From contig CAYNHQ010000002.1 in assembly GCA_964397255.1 (NCBI GenBank), positions 186,001-250,000 on the forward strand: a DNA stretch of 64,000 nt, written 5' to 3'. Below are positions 7,744-16,358 of this stretch, piece after piece (the stretch's first letter is position 1; each line of letters starts with the position of its first letter). Made by a program: the position numbers and the translations under genes. The notes below the pieces were generated by a model, which made no database searches, was not told the DNA's origin, and worked only from the letters and a program-made list of their open reading frames with translations. This DNA is from CAYNHQ01 sp964397255 (GTDB taxonomy: Bacteria > Bdellovibrionota_G > JALEGL01 > DATDPG01).

Positions 7744-9057
7744 CTAACCTTTGCGAGATTTAAAACGGGAGGCGCGAGGGCCTAAAAATCCCTCGTAGTG
7801 ATGCGAGAGGAGGTGCGATTCGATTTGTGCGATCGTATCGAGTGCAACTCCAACCACAATGAGAAGGCTCGTTCCTCCAAAATAAAACGAAACTCCCGCC
7901 CGTTGCTGCAACATCACAGGCAACACGCAGATGGCCGAAATATACGCCGCGCCGATTAGCGTCAGCCGTTCTATGACCTTCTCAAGATACTCGGTCGTGG
8001 CTGAACCGGGGCGGATGCCCGGAATGTACCCGCCGAACTTCTTCATATTGTCCGAAACATCCACGACATTGAACTGAATCGCCGTGTAGAAGTAACAAAA
8101 GAAGATGATGAGACCGACAAAGAGCGTGTTGTAAAGCCACCCGCCATACCGAATTTGATCGGTAATCAGATGCATCCACGAAGCATGAGAGAATTGCGCA
8201 ATCGTCGCGGGAAACATGAGAAGTGAACTCGCAAAAATGGGAGGTATCACTCCCGACATATTGAGTTTGAGGGGCAAGTATGTGCTTTGCCCCTGGTACA
8301 TCCTTCGGCCAACGATTCGCTTGGCATATTGGACCGGAACACGCCGTTGTGATTGCTCAAAGAAGATGACTCCAAAGATCACGGCAACCATAAGGCCGAC
8401 CATGAATAAAAGTGGGAGGGGTCCCAAATCTCCACTTTTTGAGAGTTCGTACGTGTTGTGAACGGCTCGTGGAAGGCCGGCGACGATTCCAGAAAAAATG
8501 ATCATGGATATTCCGTTGCCGATTCCCCTCTCATTCATTTGCTCACCCAGCCACATGAGAAACGCGGTTCCCGAGGCAAGCGTAATGACGGTTTGAATAC
8601 GAAAGGCCCAGCCAGGGAACAAAACGAGGGACTCGCTCGCTCCTCCTCCCTGATTTTCGAGAAATGAAGCGATACCAAATCCCTGTATGCAACTTAAGAC
8701 CACGGTCAAATAGCGGCTGTATTGTGTGATTTTGCGACGCCCCATCTCCCCTTCTTTTTGTAATTTATCGAGGTATGGAAAAACGACGGTAAGGAGCTGC
8801 AATATAATAGATGAGCTGATGTAGGGCATGATCCCCAGAGCGAAGATCGAAAAGTTCTGAAGCGCCCCACCGCTAAAGAGATTGAAAATATCGAAGAGTG
8901 TTCCCCTTTGGCTCTGAAAAAATCGAGCAAGAGCGCCGGCGTCAATTCCTGGCGTCGGAACATGAACACCGAGGCGGTACACCGCGATCATGGCGAGGGT
9001 AAAAACGATCCTCTTTCGGAGTTCAGGGATCTTCGCCATGTTAGAAATATTGGCCAT
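7744..9057 (-). CDS. secY: Protein translocase channel subunit SecY
   Basis: Central channel of the SecYEG translocon in the inner membrane. Ten hydrophobic segments can be seen in the 437-residue protein. Family signatures include GIMPYISSSIILQLL, the segment NERGIGNGISMIIFSGIVAG, and the cytosolic loop with RRVPVQYAKRIVGRRMYQGQSTYLPLK. It starts 8 nt after rplO. The partner secE is at 34147-34527. Confidence 0.98.
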   Translation of the reverse strand: MANISNMAKIPELRKRIVFTLAMIAVYRLGVHVPTPGIDAGALARFFQSQRGTLFDIFNLFSGGALQNFSIFALGIMPYISSSIILQLLTVVFPYLDKLQKEGEMGRRKITQYSRYLTVVLSCIQGFGIASFLENQGGGASESLVLFPGWAFRIQTVITLASGTAFLMWLGEQMNERGIGNGISMIIFSGIVAGLPRAVHNTYELSKSGDLGPLPLLFMVGLMVAVIFGVIFFEQSQRRVPVQYAKRIVGRRMYQGQSTYLPLKLNMSGVIPPIFASSLLMFPATIAQFSHASWMHLITDQIRYGGWLYNTLFVGLIIFFCYFYTAIQFNVVDVSDNMKKFGGYIPGIRPGSATTEYLEKVIERLTLIGAAYISAICVLPVMLQQRAGVSFYFGGTSLLIVVGVALDTIAQIESHLLSHHYEGFLGPRASRFKSRKG

Positions 9058-9065
9058 CGATCCCT

Positions 9066-9515
9066 TTACGCCTTAATCACTTCGGCTTTTCCACCTGCTT
9101 TTTCGATAGCGGCGGCGGCGGATTTACTAAACGCCGTCGCTTTCACCGTGAGAGATTTCTTGAGTTCCCCTTTTCCGAGAATTTTATAAGCCCCCTCATA
9201 TTTTGCTCGGATCAACGCTTTTTCTTTGAGCGCCTTCAGATCAACCGTGGCATTCGTATCAAACCGATTGAGATCGGCTAAATTGACGACGGCGACTTCT
9301 CGCCGAAAAATATTCGTAAATCCAAACTTCGGAAGTCTTCGAAGCAAAGGCATTTGGCCCCCTTCGAATCCCTTTCGAATATCTTTCCCTGCCCTCGCAC
9401 GTTGCCCTTTGTGCCCCTTTCCCGCCGTCGTGCCGAGACCCGAGGACTCGCCCCTTCCCGCTCGTCGGTTCACTTTTCTGGATCCCCGCGCGGGGCGCAA
9501 ATTGGAGAGATTCAT
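9066..9515 (-). CDS. rplO: 50S ribosomal protein L15
   Basis: Late-assembly 23S rRNA binder. It begins MNLSNLRPARGSRK with the Gly/Lys-rich segment GLGTTAGKGHKGQRAR and the signature GGQMPLLRRLPKFGF. Length 149 is normal. It starts 1 nt after rpmD. Confidence 0.97.
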   Translation of the reverse strand: MNLSNLRPARGSRKVNRRAGRGESSGLGTTAGKGHKGQRARAGKDIRKGFEGGQMPLLRRLPKFGFTNIFRREVAVVNLADLNRFDTNATVDLKALKEKALIRAKYEGAYKILGKGELKKSLTVKATAFSKSAAAAIEKAGGKAEVIKA

Positions 9516-9516
9516 T

Positions 9517-9867
9517 CTACTTTCCTTTCTTTTTCACCGTCGTCTTGGCGGTCGGCTTCGGAGTAGCCTTTTTCGGTGCGGCTTTCTTTTCCGTCGCAGG
9601 CTTGGCTTCTATTTTCTTGGCCGGCGCCTCTTTCGATGGAATCACTTCAAACATCGCCTTCTTCGCCGGAGCTTTGGCTTTTCCTTCGTCCCATCGAATA
9701 TCCACAAGATGAATCACTTTTCGAATCATCCCCCGCAGTGAAGGAGAATCCTTACGAACGATGGCGGAGTGCCGATGACGAAGCCCCAACCCACGAAGAA
9801 CCTCCCGCTGATTGGGAGTCGTCGCAATCGGACTTCGGACCAATGTAATTTCAATCGCTTTTTGCAT
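9517..9867 (-). CDS. rpmD: 50S ribosomal protein L30 with a long Lys/Ala/Pro-rich C-terminal tail
   Basis: The first ~60 residues are a normal bacterial L30 (KAIEITLVRSPIATTPNQREVLRGLGL, then MIRKVIHLVDI). About 50 further residues rich in Lys, Ala, Pro and Thr follow, giving 116 residues where most L30 proteins have about 60. The frame, order (rpsE-rpmD-rplO) and clean stop next to rplO show the tail is genuine rather than a fusion error. Confidence 0.96.
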   Translation of the reverse strand: MQKAIEITLVRSPIATTPNQREVLRGLGLRHRHSAIVRKDSPSLRGMIRKVIHLVDIRWDEGKAKAPAKKAMFEVIPSKEAPAKKIEAKPATEKKAAPKKATPKPTAKTTVKKKGK

Positions 9868-9875
9868 ACCTCACC

Positions 9876-10373
9876 TCAGACCGAGTGGGCCTCCCCTTGC
9901 ATACGTGTGGCCACTGATGTCTCCGGGTCTTCGAGTCGCAAAAAAGCATCGAGCGTCGCCTTCACGACATTATGCGGGTTCGAAGTGCCAATCGACTTTG
10001 TTAAAATATTAATGATGCCGACAGACTCGACCATCGGTCGAACGGCTCCTCCGGCAATCACTCCCGTTCCGTCACTGGCAGGCTTTAAAAGGACCGTTGC
10101 CGCACCATACGTTCCTCGAACTTCATGGGGTACCGTGCCGTTTCGAAGAGGAATCTGAATGAGAGCCTTGCGAGCCTGCTCGCCCGCTTTACGGATCGCC
10201 TCGGGTACTTCGTTCGCCTTCCCTAAGCCAACTCCCACATGCCCAGCCTTGTCTCCAACGACGACGAGAGCGGAAAAACTGAAACGTCGGCCTCCTTTGA
10301 CCACTTTGGCCACACGATTCACTTTCACCACTGTTTCGTTGAGCGTTAGCGCTGCTGGATCAATTCGTTTCAT
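9876..10373 (-). CDS. rpsE: 30S ribosomal protein S5
   Basis: Decoding-fidelity protein of the small subunit. The N-terminal RNA-binding part reads VVKVNRVAKVVKGGRRFSFSA and the C-terminal domain has GTVPHEVRGTYGAATVLLKPA and GTGVIAGGAVRPMVE. Length 165 is typical. It lies 14 nt after rplR and 8 nt before rpmD. Confidence 0.98.
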   Translation of the reverse strand: MKRIDPAALTLNETVVKVNRVAKVVKGGRRFSFSALVVVGDKAGHVGVGLGKANEVPEAIRKAGEQARKALIQIPLRNGTVPHEVRGTYGAATVLLKPASDGTGVIAGGAVRPMVESVGIINILTKSIGTSNPHNVVKATLDAFLRLEDPETSVATRMQGEAHSV

Positions 10374-10387
10374 TCAAACTTCCTTCC

Positions 10388-10756
10388 TTAAAATTTCAAT
10401 CCTTCTTCTCGTGCCGCATCCGCGAGAGCTTTGACTCGGCCGTGATAAAGATAGGCACCTCGGTCAAAACAAACCTGCGAAATATTTTGTTCCTTCGCCT
10501 TCTGAGCCAAAAGTTTACCGACCACTTTGGCTGCAGCGGTGTCGGCCGTCTTCTTCAATGTTCCTTTGAGCTCTTTGGAGCGTGTCGAAACGGCAACCAA
10601 TGTCTTAGCCGCGGTATCATCAATAATTTGGGCATACACATGTCGGCTGCTTCGGAACACAGAAAGCCGCGGCCGTCCCGCCGAAACGGTTAGATTTTTT
10701 CTCGTTCGCTCCCGGCGAATTTCCACCGGAGATTTTTTTCCACGTCGTGCACTCAT
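10388..10756 (-). CDS. rplR: 50S ribosomal protein L18
   Basis: 5S rRNA-binding protein, 122 residues. Family segments RPRLSVFRSSRHVYAQIIDD, AKVVGKLLAQKAKEQNI and VCFDRGAYLYHGRVKALADAAREEGLKF are all present. It starts 14 nt after rplF. Confidence 0.97.
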   Translation of the reverse strand: MSARRGKKSPVEIRRERTRKNLTVSAGRPRLSVFRSSRHVYAQIIDDTAAKTLVAVSTRSKELKGTLKKTADTAAAKVVGKLLAQKAKEQNISQVCFDRGAYLYHGRVKALADAAREEGLKF

Positions 10757-10770
10757 ACTCTTTTCCCTTC

Positions 10771-11328
10771 CTATGCAGCGGCAGTCGTTCCCCCCCCCGC
10801 CGCCTTTCCTGCTTTCCTTCGAATCGTTTCACCCGCGTATTTAATTCCTTTCCCCTTGTACGGTTCGGGGAGTCGGAAATGACGAATTTCGGCGGCCGTC
10901 TGGCCGACCAATTGTTTATCGGCGCCCGAGACTTTAAGAAATGTCTGCTTATCGACAGCGATCGTGATCCCCTCTGGAATGGGATAGACCACCGGATGAG
11001 AAAATCCAAGGGAGAGTTCTAGCGTCTTTCCCTTGACCGCCGCACGGTATCCGACGCCGATCACTTCCAACTGTTCCTCAAATCCCTTCGCGCAACCCTC
11101 GACCATATTTGCCACCAGGCTTCGAACCAGGCCATATCGCGCCTTGACTTCAGGAGATTCCGATTTCATCTGGCAGACCAACTCTTGGCCATTAACCGCC
11201 ACGCCGATTTCCTGATCTAGGGTCAAGGAGAGTTTTCCCTTCGGCCCTTCCACTTGAAGAAGGTTGCCGCTGACCACGGCTTTGACCTTCTCGGGAAGAT
11301 GAACGGGCTGTTTTCCAACGCGTGACAT
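10771..11328 (-). CDS. rplF: 50S ribosomal protein L6
   Basis: Two-domain 23S rRNA binder near the factor-binding site. It begins MSRVGKQPVHLPEKV and has the C-terminal signature RLPEPYKGKGIKYAGETIRRKAGK split around residue 160. Length 185 is slightly long because of a short Gly/Ala-rich end. It starts 10 nt after rpsH. Confidence 0.97.
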   Translation of the reverse strand: MSRVGKQPVHLPEKVKAVVSGNLLQVEGPKGKLSLTLDQEIGVAVNGQELVCQMKSESPEVKARYGLVRSLVANMVEGCAKGFEEQLEVIGVGYRAAVKGKTLELSLGFSHPVVYPIPEGITIAVDKQTFLKVSGADKQLVGQTAAEIRHFRLPEPYKGKGIKYAGETIRRKAGKAAGGGTTAAA

Positions 11329-11338
11329 AGTTCCTCCG

Positions 11339-11737
11339 TTACTTCACCTGACAAATGAGTTCGCCGCCCAGATTCGCTTCGCGAGCTTCTCGGTCGGTCA
11401 TGATTCCCTTGGACGTCGTTAAAATCGTTGTCGCCAGCGACTTTCCCGAATGGGGGATCTCAGATGCGGACGAATAGTAGCGGCACCCTGGTTTGCTCAC
11501 ACGAGTCAGTTCCTTGATCATCGGATCGCCGTTCGCGTGATAGCGAAGTGTCACTGAAAGCTTTCCGTGTCCCTTGTCGGGAACCACACGAACATCGGAA
11601 AGATAACCTTCCTTCTTGAGGATCTCAGCAATCGCCTCCTTCATGCGCGAGGTCGGAACTTCAATATCGGCATGATGGGCTCGTGAAGCGTTTCGGATTC
11701 GTGTCAGAAAATCTGCAATGGGATCTGTGGGTACCAT
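11339..11737 (-). CDS. rpsH: 30S ribosomal protein S8
   Basis: Central 16S rRNA binder and, in E. coli, the translational repressor of the spc operon. Signatures: DPIADFLTRIRNASRAHH at the start and the C-terminal ILTTSKGIMTDREAREANLGGELIC. Length 132. It starts 9 nt after rpsN. Confidence 0.97.
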   Translation of the reverse strand: MVPTDPIADFLTRIRNASRAHHADIEVPTSRMKEAIAEILKKEGYLSDVRVVPDKGHGKLSVTLRYHANGDPMIKELTRVSKPGCRYYSSASEIPHSGKSLATTILTTSKGIMTDREAREANLGGELICQVK

Positions 11738-11746
11738 ACGTTCTCC

Positions 11747-11932
11747 TTACCAGCTCGCCTTGGTAACACCGGGGATTTCGCCACGGTGAGCGAGTTTTCG
11801 AAAGCAAAGGCGGCACATCGCAAATTTTCGAAAATAAGCCCGCGGCCTGCCACAGAGCAAACAACGGTGATATTCCCGAACGCGGAATTTGTTTCCCCGC
11901 TTCGCCTTCGCAATCATAGATGTCTTCGCCAT
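11747..11932 (-). CDS. rpsN: 30S ribosomal protein S14, zinc-binding type Z
   Basis: Short 61-residue S14 of the zinc form. CLLC and CRLC (each C-x2-C) provide the zinc ligands, and the core has HRCLLCGRPRAYFRKF and the C-terminal GEIPGVTKASW. Longer zinc-free S14 forms are about 100 residues. It lies between rplE and rpsH, the standard spc position. Confidence 0.97.
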   Translation of the reverse strand: MAKTSMIAKAKRGNKFRVREYHRCLLCGRPRAYFRKFAMCRLCFRKLAHRGEIPGVTKASW

Positions 11933-11943
11933 ACCAACCTCTC

Positions 11944-12510
11944 TTAATTTTCCCGAAACGGCATGCCCATAAACTGAAGCAACGTCTTGGCTTCATCTTT
12001 GTTCTGGGCTGTCGTTACGAAAGTGACATTCATCCCCAAGATCTTCTCGACCTTGTCGAAGTCGATTTCAGGGAAAATAATATGTTCACGGATCCCGAGC
12101 GTGTAACTCCCTCCCTGATCAAATCCCTTGGGAGAAATTCCTTTGAAGTCACGAACACGGGGAAGCGCGACGTTGCAGAGACGATCCAGAAACTCATACA
12201 TGTGATGTTGGCGGAGCGTCACCATGCAACCGATCGGGAGTCCCTGACGGAGCTTGAAATTTGAAATGGCTTTCTTCGCACGCGTGATCACCGGTTTTTG
12301 TCCCGTGATCTTTCCCATTTCAGTCGCGGCGATATCGACCACTTTAGGGTCGGCCACGCCGGCTTTTCCAAGCCCCATGTTAAGAACGATCTTTTGAAGA
12401 CGGGGCACTTGCATCGGATTTTTGTAACCGAATTTCGACATCAGTTGAGGCACCACCGTCTTTTGGTAGTGATCCTTGAGTCGTGCGACGGGTTTTGTAC
12501 CTTTGGTCAT
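11944..12510 (-). CDS. rplE: 50S ribosomal protein L5
   Basis: 5S rRNA-associated protein of 188 residues. Signatures are PRLQKIVLNMGLG, PVITRAKKAISNFKLRQGLPIGCMVTLR and RDFKGISPKGFDQGG. The start is ATG 12510, with GGAGAG upstream and an 8-nt gap after rplX. A longer in-frame reading to 12549 would overlap rplX and lacks family similarity, so it is not used. Confidence 0.97.
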   Translation of the reverse strand: MTKGTKPVARLKDHYQKTVVPQLMSKFGYKNPMQVPRLQKIVLNMGLGKAGVADPKVVDIAATEMGKITGQKPVITRAKKAISNFKLRQGLPIGCMVTLRQHHMYEFLDRLCNVALPRVRDFKGISPKGFDQGGSYTLGIREHIIFPEIDFDKVEKILGMNVTFVTTAQNKDEAKTLLQFMGMPFREN

Positions 12511-12518
12511 CTTCTCTC

Positions 12519-12860
12519 CTACTTCTTTCGCTCGATCACTTCGCCGCACTTCGCACAGACCCGCACTCTTCCTTCACCCTTTACTTCTTTCGACCGGACA
12601 CGCACCGGGCGCTTGCACTTCGAGCAGACAAGCAAGACGTTGGAGAGGTGAATCGAGGCTTCCTTCTCGATAATCCCCCCCTGACGGTTTTGCTGGTTCG
12701 GCTTCTGATGCCGTTTCACCATATTGACCCGTTCCACGATGACTCGTTCTTTCTTAATGAGAACTTCAAGAACTTTTCCATTTTTGCCCGCCTCACGGCC
12801 GGCGATTACTTGAACAATGTCGTTTTTCCGAATCGGCTGGTTTGCGCGATGTTCGATCAT
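12519..12860 (-). CDS. rplX: 50S ribosomal protein L24
   Basis: Assembly-initiating 23S rRNA binder. It has the KOW-type start IRKNDIVQVIAGREAGKNGKVLEV and MVKRHQKPNQQNRQGGIIEKEA. Two C-x2-C pairs (VCSKC, VCAKC) near the end suggest a zinc-binding variant. Length 113. Its first base coincides with the last base of rplN. Confidence 0.97.
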   Translation of the reverse strand: MIEHRANQPIRKNDIVQVIAGREAGKNGKVLEVLIKKERVIVERVNMVKRHQKPNQQNRQGGIIEKEASIHLSNVLLVCSKCKRPVRVRSKEVKGEGRVRVCAKCGEVIERKK

Positions 12861-13228
12861 TAGAGCACCTCAGGAGCAAGCGAAATGATCTTCAAAAAGT
12901 TCTTACCGCGGAGTTCACGCGCTACCGGTCCGAAGATACGTGTGCCGATCGGTTCGCGATCGGGTGTAATGAGAACAGCCGAGTTGTCATCGAAACGAAT
13001 GTAGGAGCCGTCCCGACGTCGAACCTCTTTTCGTGTTCGAACAACAACCGCCCGCTTGACGTCTCCCTTCTTCACCTTCGCCGAAGGAATCGCCTCTTTG
13101 ACGGCGACGACGATCACATCCCCCAGACTCGCGTACTTTCTGCGGGTGCCGCCGAGAACTTTGATGCACTGAACTTTCCGCGCACCCGAGTTGTCGGCGA
13201 CATCTAAGTTGCTTCGCATTTGGATCAT
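12860..13228 (-). CDS. rplN: 50S ribosomal protein L14
   Basis: Large-subunit protein of 122 residues forming an intersubunit bridge. Signatures MIQMRSNLDVADNSGARKVQCIKVLGG, AVVVRTRKEVRRRDGSYIRFDDN and GTRIFGPVARELRGKNFLKIISLAPEVL are seen in parts. Its ATG overlaps the rpsQ stop by 4 nt. Confidence 0.98.
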   Translation of the reverse strand: MIQMRSNLDVADNSGARKVQCIKVLGGTRRKYASLGDVIVVAVKEAIPSAKVKKGDVKRAVVVRTRKEVRRRDGSYIRFDDNSAVLITPDREPIGTRIFGPVARELRGKNFLKIISLAPEVL

Positions 13229-13581
13229 GTCGCGGCTCGCTTTTCCTTCGATTCCTTCGGCTCCTTCGTTTTCTTTGCCGGAGCCTTCTTCGTCGTCGCG
13301 GGATGAGCCTCTTCTCTAATCTTTGACTGACGAACGATGGCGATGACCGTCCATCTCTTCGTCCGGCTCAGGGGTCGACTCTCTCGGATTCGAACCACAT
13401 CCCCCATCGAGGCGGTTTCTTTCTCGTCATGTGCGACGAACTTTCCCCGCCGCAACATGACCTTTCGGTATTGCGGATGGGGGACATGGCGCCGGGTTTC
13501 GACGACCACCGTCTTTTGCATCTTGTCGCTGACGACGGTGCCGACCATTTCTCTTCGAGTTCCCCGTTCCTTCATCCTCAT
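13225..13581 (-). CDS. rpsQ: 30S ribosomal protein S17 with Lys-rich C-terminal tail
   Basis: Early-assembly 16S rRNA binder. The core is recognisable (VGTVVSDKMQKTVVVETRRHV, HDEKETASMGDVVRIRESRPLSRTKRW in parts). The C-terminal ~30 residues are a Lys/Glu/Ala/Thr tail, giving 118 residues against about 85 normally. ATG 13581 overlaps the rpmC stop (ATGA). Confidence 0.96.
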   Translation of the reverse strand: MRMKERGTRREMVGTVVSDKMQKTVVVETRRHVPHPQYRKVMLRRGKFVAHDEKETASMGDVVRIRESRPLSRTKRWTVIAIVRQSKIREEAHPATTKKAPAKKTKEPKESKEKRAAT

Positions 13582-13814
13582 GACCGCACCTCTTTATTCT
13601 TTCCTTTTTTCGATTCGCTCTGGATCGTCAGCATCCGCGCATATTGTTTCTTCGCCTTTCGAAGCTCCGTCGGCTTATCCAGCTGACCTCCTTCTTTCTT
13701 AAATCGAAACCAGAAAAGCTCCTCCGAAACCGCCTTGGCTTTCGACGTCAGCTCATCCGCCTTCATACTTCGAAGATTGGCCATTTGTTCCTTGCGATAT
13801 ACTCGTCCCTTCAT
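13578..13814 (-). CDS. rpmC: 50S ribosomal protein L29
   Basis: Small helical protein at the polypeptide exit tunnel. The two-helix pattern with SMKADELTSKAKAVSEELFWFRFKKEGGQL and RKAKKQYARMLTI is typical. At 78 residues it is slightly longer at both ends. It overlaps both neighbours by 4 nt. Confidence 0.96.
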   Translation of the reverse strand: MKGRVYRKEQMANLRSMKADELTSKAKAVSEELFWFRFKKEGGQLDKPTELRKAKKQYARMLTIQSESKKGKNKEVRS

Positions 13815-14224
13815 GCTGCACCTCGGGAAACAATTTTGGTTCGAAGCGGGAGTTTGTGTGAAGCCAGGCGAAATGCCTCATTCGCGACTTCTTTGGTGAC
13901 TCCCTCCATTTCGAAGAGAACACGTCCCGGTCGAATCACCGCCACATAATATTCGGGAGAGCCCTTCCCTTTTCCCATTCGCGTTTCGGCCGGTTTCTTT
14001 GTAATCGGCTTGTCCGGGAAGATTCGAATCCAAATTTTTCCGCCCCGCTTGATGAAACGGGAAATTGAAATACGACCCGCTTCGATCTGGCGGCTCGTGA
14101 TTCTTCCGCACTCCATCGCCTGAAGGCCATAGTCCCCGAATGCCAGCGATGAACCCCGATATGCGGTCCCTCGCATTCTCCCCTTTTGCATCTTTCGATA
14201 TTTTGTTTTCGCCGGCTGTAACAT
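13811..14224 (-). CDS. rplP: 50S ribosomal protein L16
   Basis: Central-protuberance protein near the A and P sites. It begins MLQPAKTKYRKMQKGRMRG and has GDYGLQAMECGRITSRQIEAGRI, GGKIWIRIFPDKPITKKPAETRMGKGKG and FEMEGVTKEVANEAFRLASHKLPLRTKIV in parts. Length 137 is normal. It starts 3 nt after rpsC. Confidence 0.98.
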   Translation of the reverse strand: MLQPAKTKYRKMQKGRMRGTAYRGSSLAFGDYGLQAMECGRITSRQIEAGRISISRFIKRGGKIWIRIFPDKPITKKPAETRMGKGKGSPEYYVAVIRPGRVLFEMEGVTKEVANEAFRLASHKLPLRTKIVSRGAA

Positions 14225-14227
14225 ATT

Positions 14228-14902
14228 TTACCTCGTTGCCACCTGATCTGTTCCAAGTGTCTCCGTCGTGGCTTCCGCTTCGGCGACTCGTCCTTTGCAA
14301 ATCCAAACTTTCACGCCGATGATTCCGTACGTCGTTTTCGCTTCGGCAAACCCGAAATCAATGTCGGCACGAAGCGTATGAAGAGGCACCGAGCCTTCCA
14401 TGTACCACTCGGCCCGGGCAATTTCGGCGCCTCCGAGACGTCCGGCCAACCGCACCTTGATTCCGGTAGCGCCCAACTTCATTGTCGCTTGAACTGAACG
14501 CTTCATAACGCGGCGGAAGGCCACACGCCGTTCGAGCTGCATGGCGATATTTTCGGCCACGAGCTGAGGGTCGAGTTCGGCCTTTCGAACTTCCTTAATG
14601 TTCACTTGAATCTCTTTCGACGTCATTCGTTGTAACTCGTCTTTGAGCGTATCGATTCCAGCGCCACGTTTGCCGATGACAATTCCAGGACGGGCTGTAA
14701 AAATGTCGACCGTGCATTTGTTCGCTGCACGCGCCACTTCAATTCGAGCCACGCCCGCATGAAAAAGCTGGTCTTTTAATATTTTTTTAATTTTTAGGTC
14801 TTCGTGGAGAAGTTTCGTGTAGTCCTTCTCCGAGTACCAACGCGATACCCAGGGCTTTGTAACACCGATTCGAAATCCAGTTGGATGTACTTTCTGTCCC
14901 AC
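14228..14902 (-). CDS. rpsC: 30S ribosomal protein S3
   Basis: Head protein at the mRNA entry site with helicase function. MGQKVHPTGFRIGVTKPW at the N-terminus, the KH motif GIVIGKRGAGIDTLKDELQ, and the C-terminal domain GATGIKVRLAGRLGGAEIARAEW are present. Length 224. It starts 8 nt after rplV. Confidence 0.98.
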   Translation of the reverse strand: MGQKVHPTGFRIGVTKPWVSRWYSEKDYTKLLHEDLKIKKILKDQLFHAGVARIEVARAANKCTVDIFTARPGIVIGKRGAGIDTLKDELQRMTSKEIQVNIKEVRKAELDPQLVAENIAMQLERRVAFRRVMKRSVQATMKLGATGIKVRLAGRLGGAEIARAEWYMEGSVPLHTLRADIDFGFAEAKTTYGIIGVKVWICKGRVAEAEATTETLGTDQVATR

Positions 14903-14910
14903 GCTCTCTC

Positions 14911-15243
14911 CTATTTCTCGCCCAACACCACGGTAACATGCGACGTGCGGCGATTGACACGCGTCCCCCGTCCCATGGCCCGTGACGTAAAACGTTTTAA
15001 AATGGGTCCGCCGTCCACAAAAATCTCTTTAATAAAGAGATTGTCGGCGTCCACATCTCCCTTGCTCGTCGCATTCGACACCGCGCTTTTGATCGCTTTG
15101 GCGATCGGCTTCGCTCCCTTGTTGGGCATAAAACGGAGAAGCGATGTGGCTGCGTCGATTTTCTTGCCACGAACCAGATCCGCCACATAACGCGCCTTGC
15201 GTGTGGGGAGACGTAAATATTTCGCTGTCGTTTTAGCCGCCAT
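14911..15243 (-). CDS. rplV: 50S ribosomal protein L22
   Basis: Lines the exit tunnel. It has RLPTRKARYVADLVRGKKIDAA and, near the end, RAMGRGTRVNRRTSHVTVVLGEK. Length 110. It starts 2 nt after rpsS. Confidence 0.97.
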   Translation of the reverse strand: MAAKTTAKYLRLPTRKARYVADLVRGKKIDAATSLLRFMPNKGAKPIAKAIKSAVSNATSKGDVDADNLFIKEIFVDGGPILKRFTSRAMGRGTRVNRRTSHVTVVLGEK

Positions 15244-15245
15244 AA

Positions 15246-15530
15246 TTATTCCGTGGTCTCCGTCGTGGTCTTTCGATCACCTGAATGCATGACAAACGTT
15301 CGAGTAGCCGCGAACTCACCCAGTTTGTGCCCCACCATATTTTCCGTGATGAAGATCGGAATAAATTTCCGCCCGTTGTGAATTGCAAACGTGTACCCCA
15401 CAAATTCCGGAAGGATGGTGGAGCGCCGAGACCAGGTTTTGATAACCTTCTTCTGGCCCCCTTCCGTCTCCTTAATTTTCTTGAGGAGATATCCATCTAC
15501 AAACGGTCCTTTTCGTGTGCTTCGTCCCAT
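15246..15530 (-). CDS. rpsS: 30S ribosomal protein S19
   Basis: Head protein that pairs with S13. It begins MGRSTRKGPFVDGYLLKKI and has TWSRRSTILPEFVGYTFAIHNGRKFIPIFI and HKLGEFAATRTF in parts. Length 94. It starts immediately after the rplB stop. Confidence 0.98.
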   Translation of the reverse strand: MGRSTRKGPFVDGYLLKKIKETEGGQKKVIKTWSRRSTILPEFVGYTFAIHNGRKFIPIFITENMVGHKLGEFAATRTFVMHSGDRKTTTETTE

Positions 15531-16358
15531 TTACTTCTTCTTTCGTTGAATGATGTATTTTTGCGTTCGCTTATTGAGCCGCGTCTTATAGCCCTTCGTC
15601 GGCTGACCCCATGGGGTCACCGGATGACGACCGCCCTTGGTCTTTCCTTCACCGCCGCCATGTGGATGATCGATCGGATTCATCGCCGTCCCCCGAACCC
15701 CGGGATTTCTTCCCAGCCATCGAGTTCTTCCCGCTTTACCGATCGTCACATTTTCATGGTCGATATTGGAAAGCTGTCCGATGCTGGCGTAGCACTCTTC
15801 ACGAACCTTTCGGATTTCGCCCGATGGGAGGCGGAGCTGAATGTAGCCCGCATCACGCGCCATAATTTGAGCCGCGGCACCCGCCGTGCGAACCATTTGC
15901 CCGCCCCGCCCGACTTTCATTTCAATGTTGTGAACGAGCGTACCCACAGGAATCTTGAGTAAGGGAAGAGCATTGCCCGGACGAATATCCGCTCCGGCAC
16001 CGGCCGAAACCGCGTAGCCGATTTCCATGCCCGTGGGGCAAAGAATGTAACGATATTCCCCGTCGGGATACTTAATAAGCGCAATTCTAGTTGAACGATT
16101 CGGATCGTATTCGACAGAAACGACTTTTCCGACGATTCCTTCTTTGTCTCTTCGAAGAAAATCTATCCGACGATAGCGTCGTTTATGCCCCCGCCCAATC
16201 CAGCGTGAGGTCACTCGCCCCTGATTGTTCCGGCCGCCGGTCTTATTGATCTTGTCGACCAACGGACGATAGGGTTCGGCGCGCGTAATCTCGTCAAATG
16301 TCACGCGTGTGACAAAACGTTGCGATGGAGAAGTCGGATTATATTTCGTAATCGCCAT
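15531..16358 (-). CDS. rplB: 50S ribosomal protein L2
   Basis: Peptidyl-transferase-centre protein. Family features include NNQGRVTSRWIGRGHKRRYR and, near the C-terminus, VRGTAMNPIDHPHGGGEGK with the conserved catalytic-centre His. Length 275. The ATG shares one base with the rplW stop. Confidence 0.99.
   Translation of the reverse strand: MAITKYNPTSPSQRFVTRVTFDEITRAEPYRPLVDKINKTGGRNNQGRVTSRWIGRGHKRRYRRIDFLRRDKEGIVGKVVSVEYDPNRSTRIALIKYPDGEYRYILCPTGMEIGYAVSAGAGADIRPGNALPLLKIPVGTLVHNIEMKVGRGGQMVRTAGAAAQIMARDAGYIQLRLPSGEIRKVREECYASIGQLSNIDHENVTIGKAGRTRWLGRNPGVRGTAMNPIDHPHGGGEGKTKGGRHPVTPWGQPTKGYKTRLNKRTQKYIIQRKKK

Noticed and set aside
12511..12549. Longer N-terminus of L5
   Set aside because: It overlaps rplX and has no L5 similarity; ATG 12510 has a good ribosome site.
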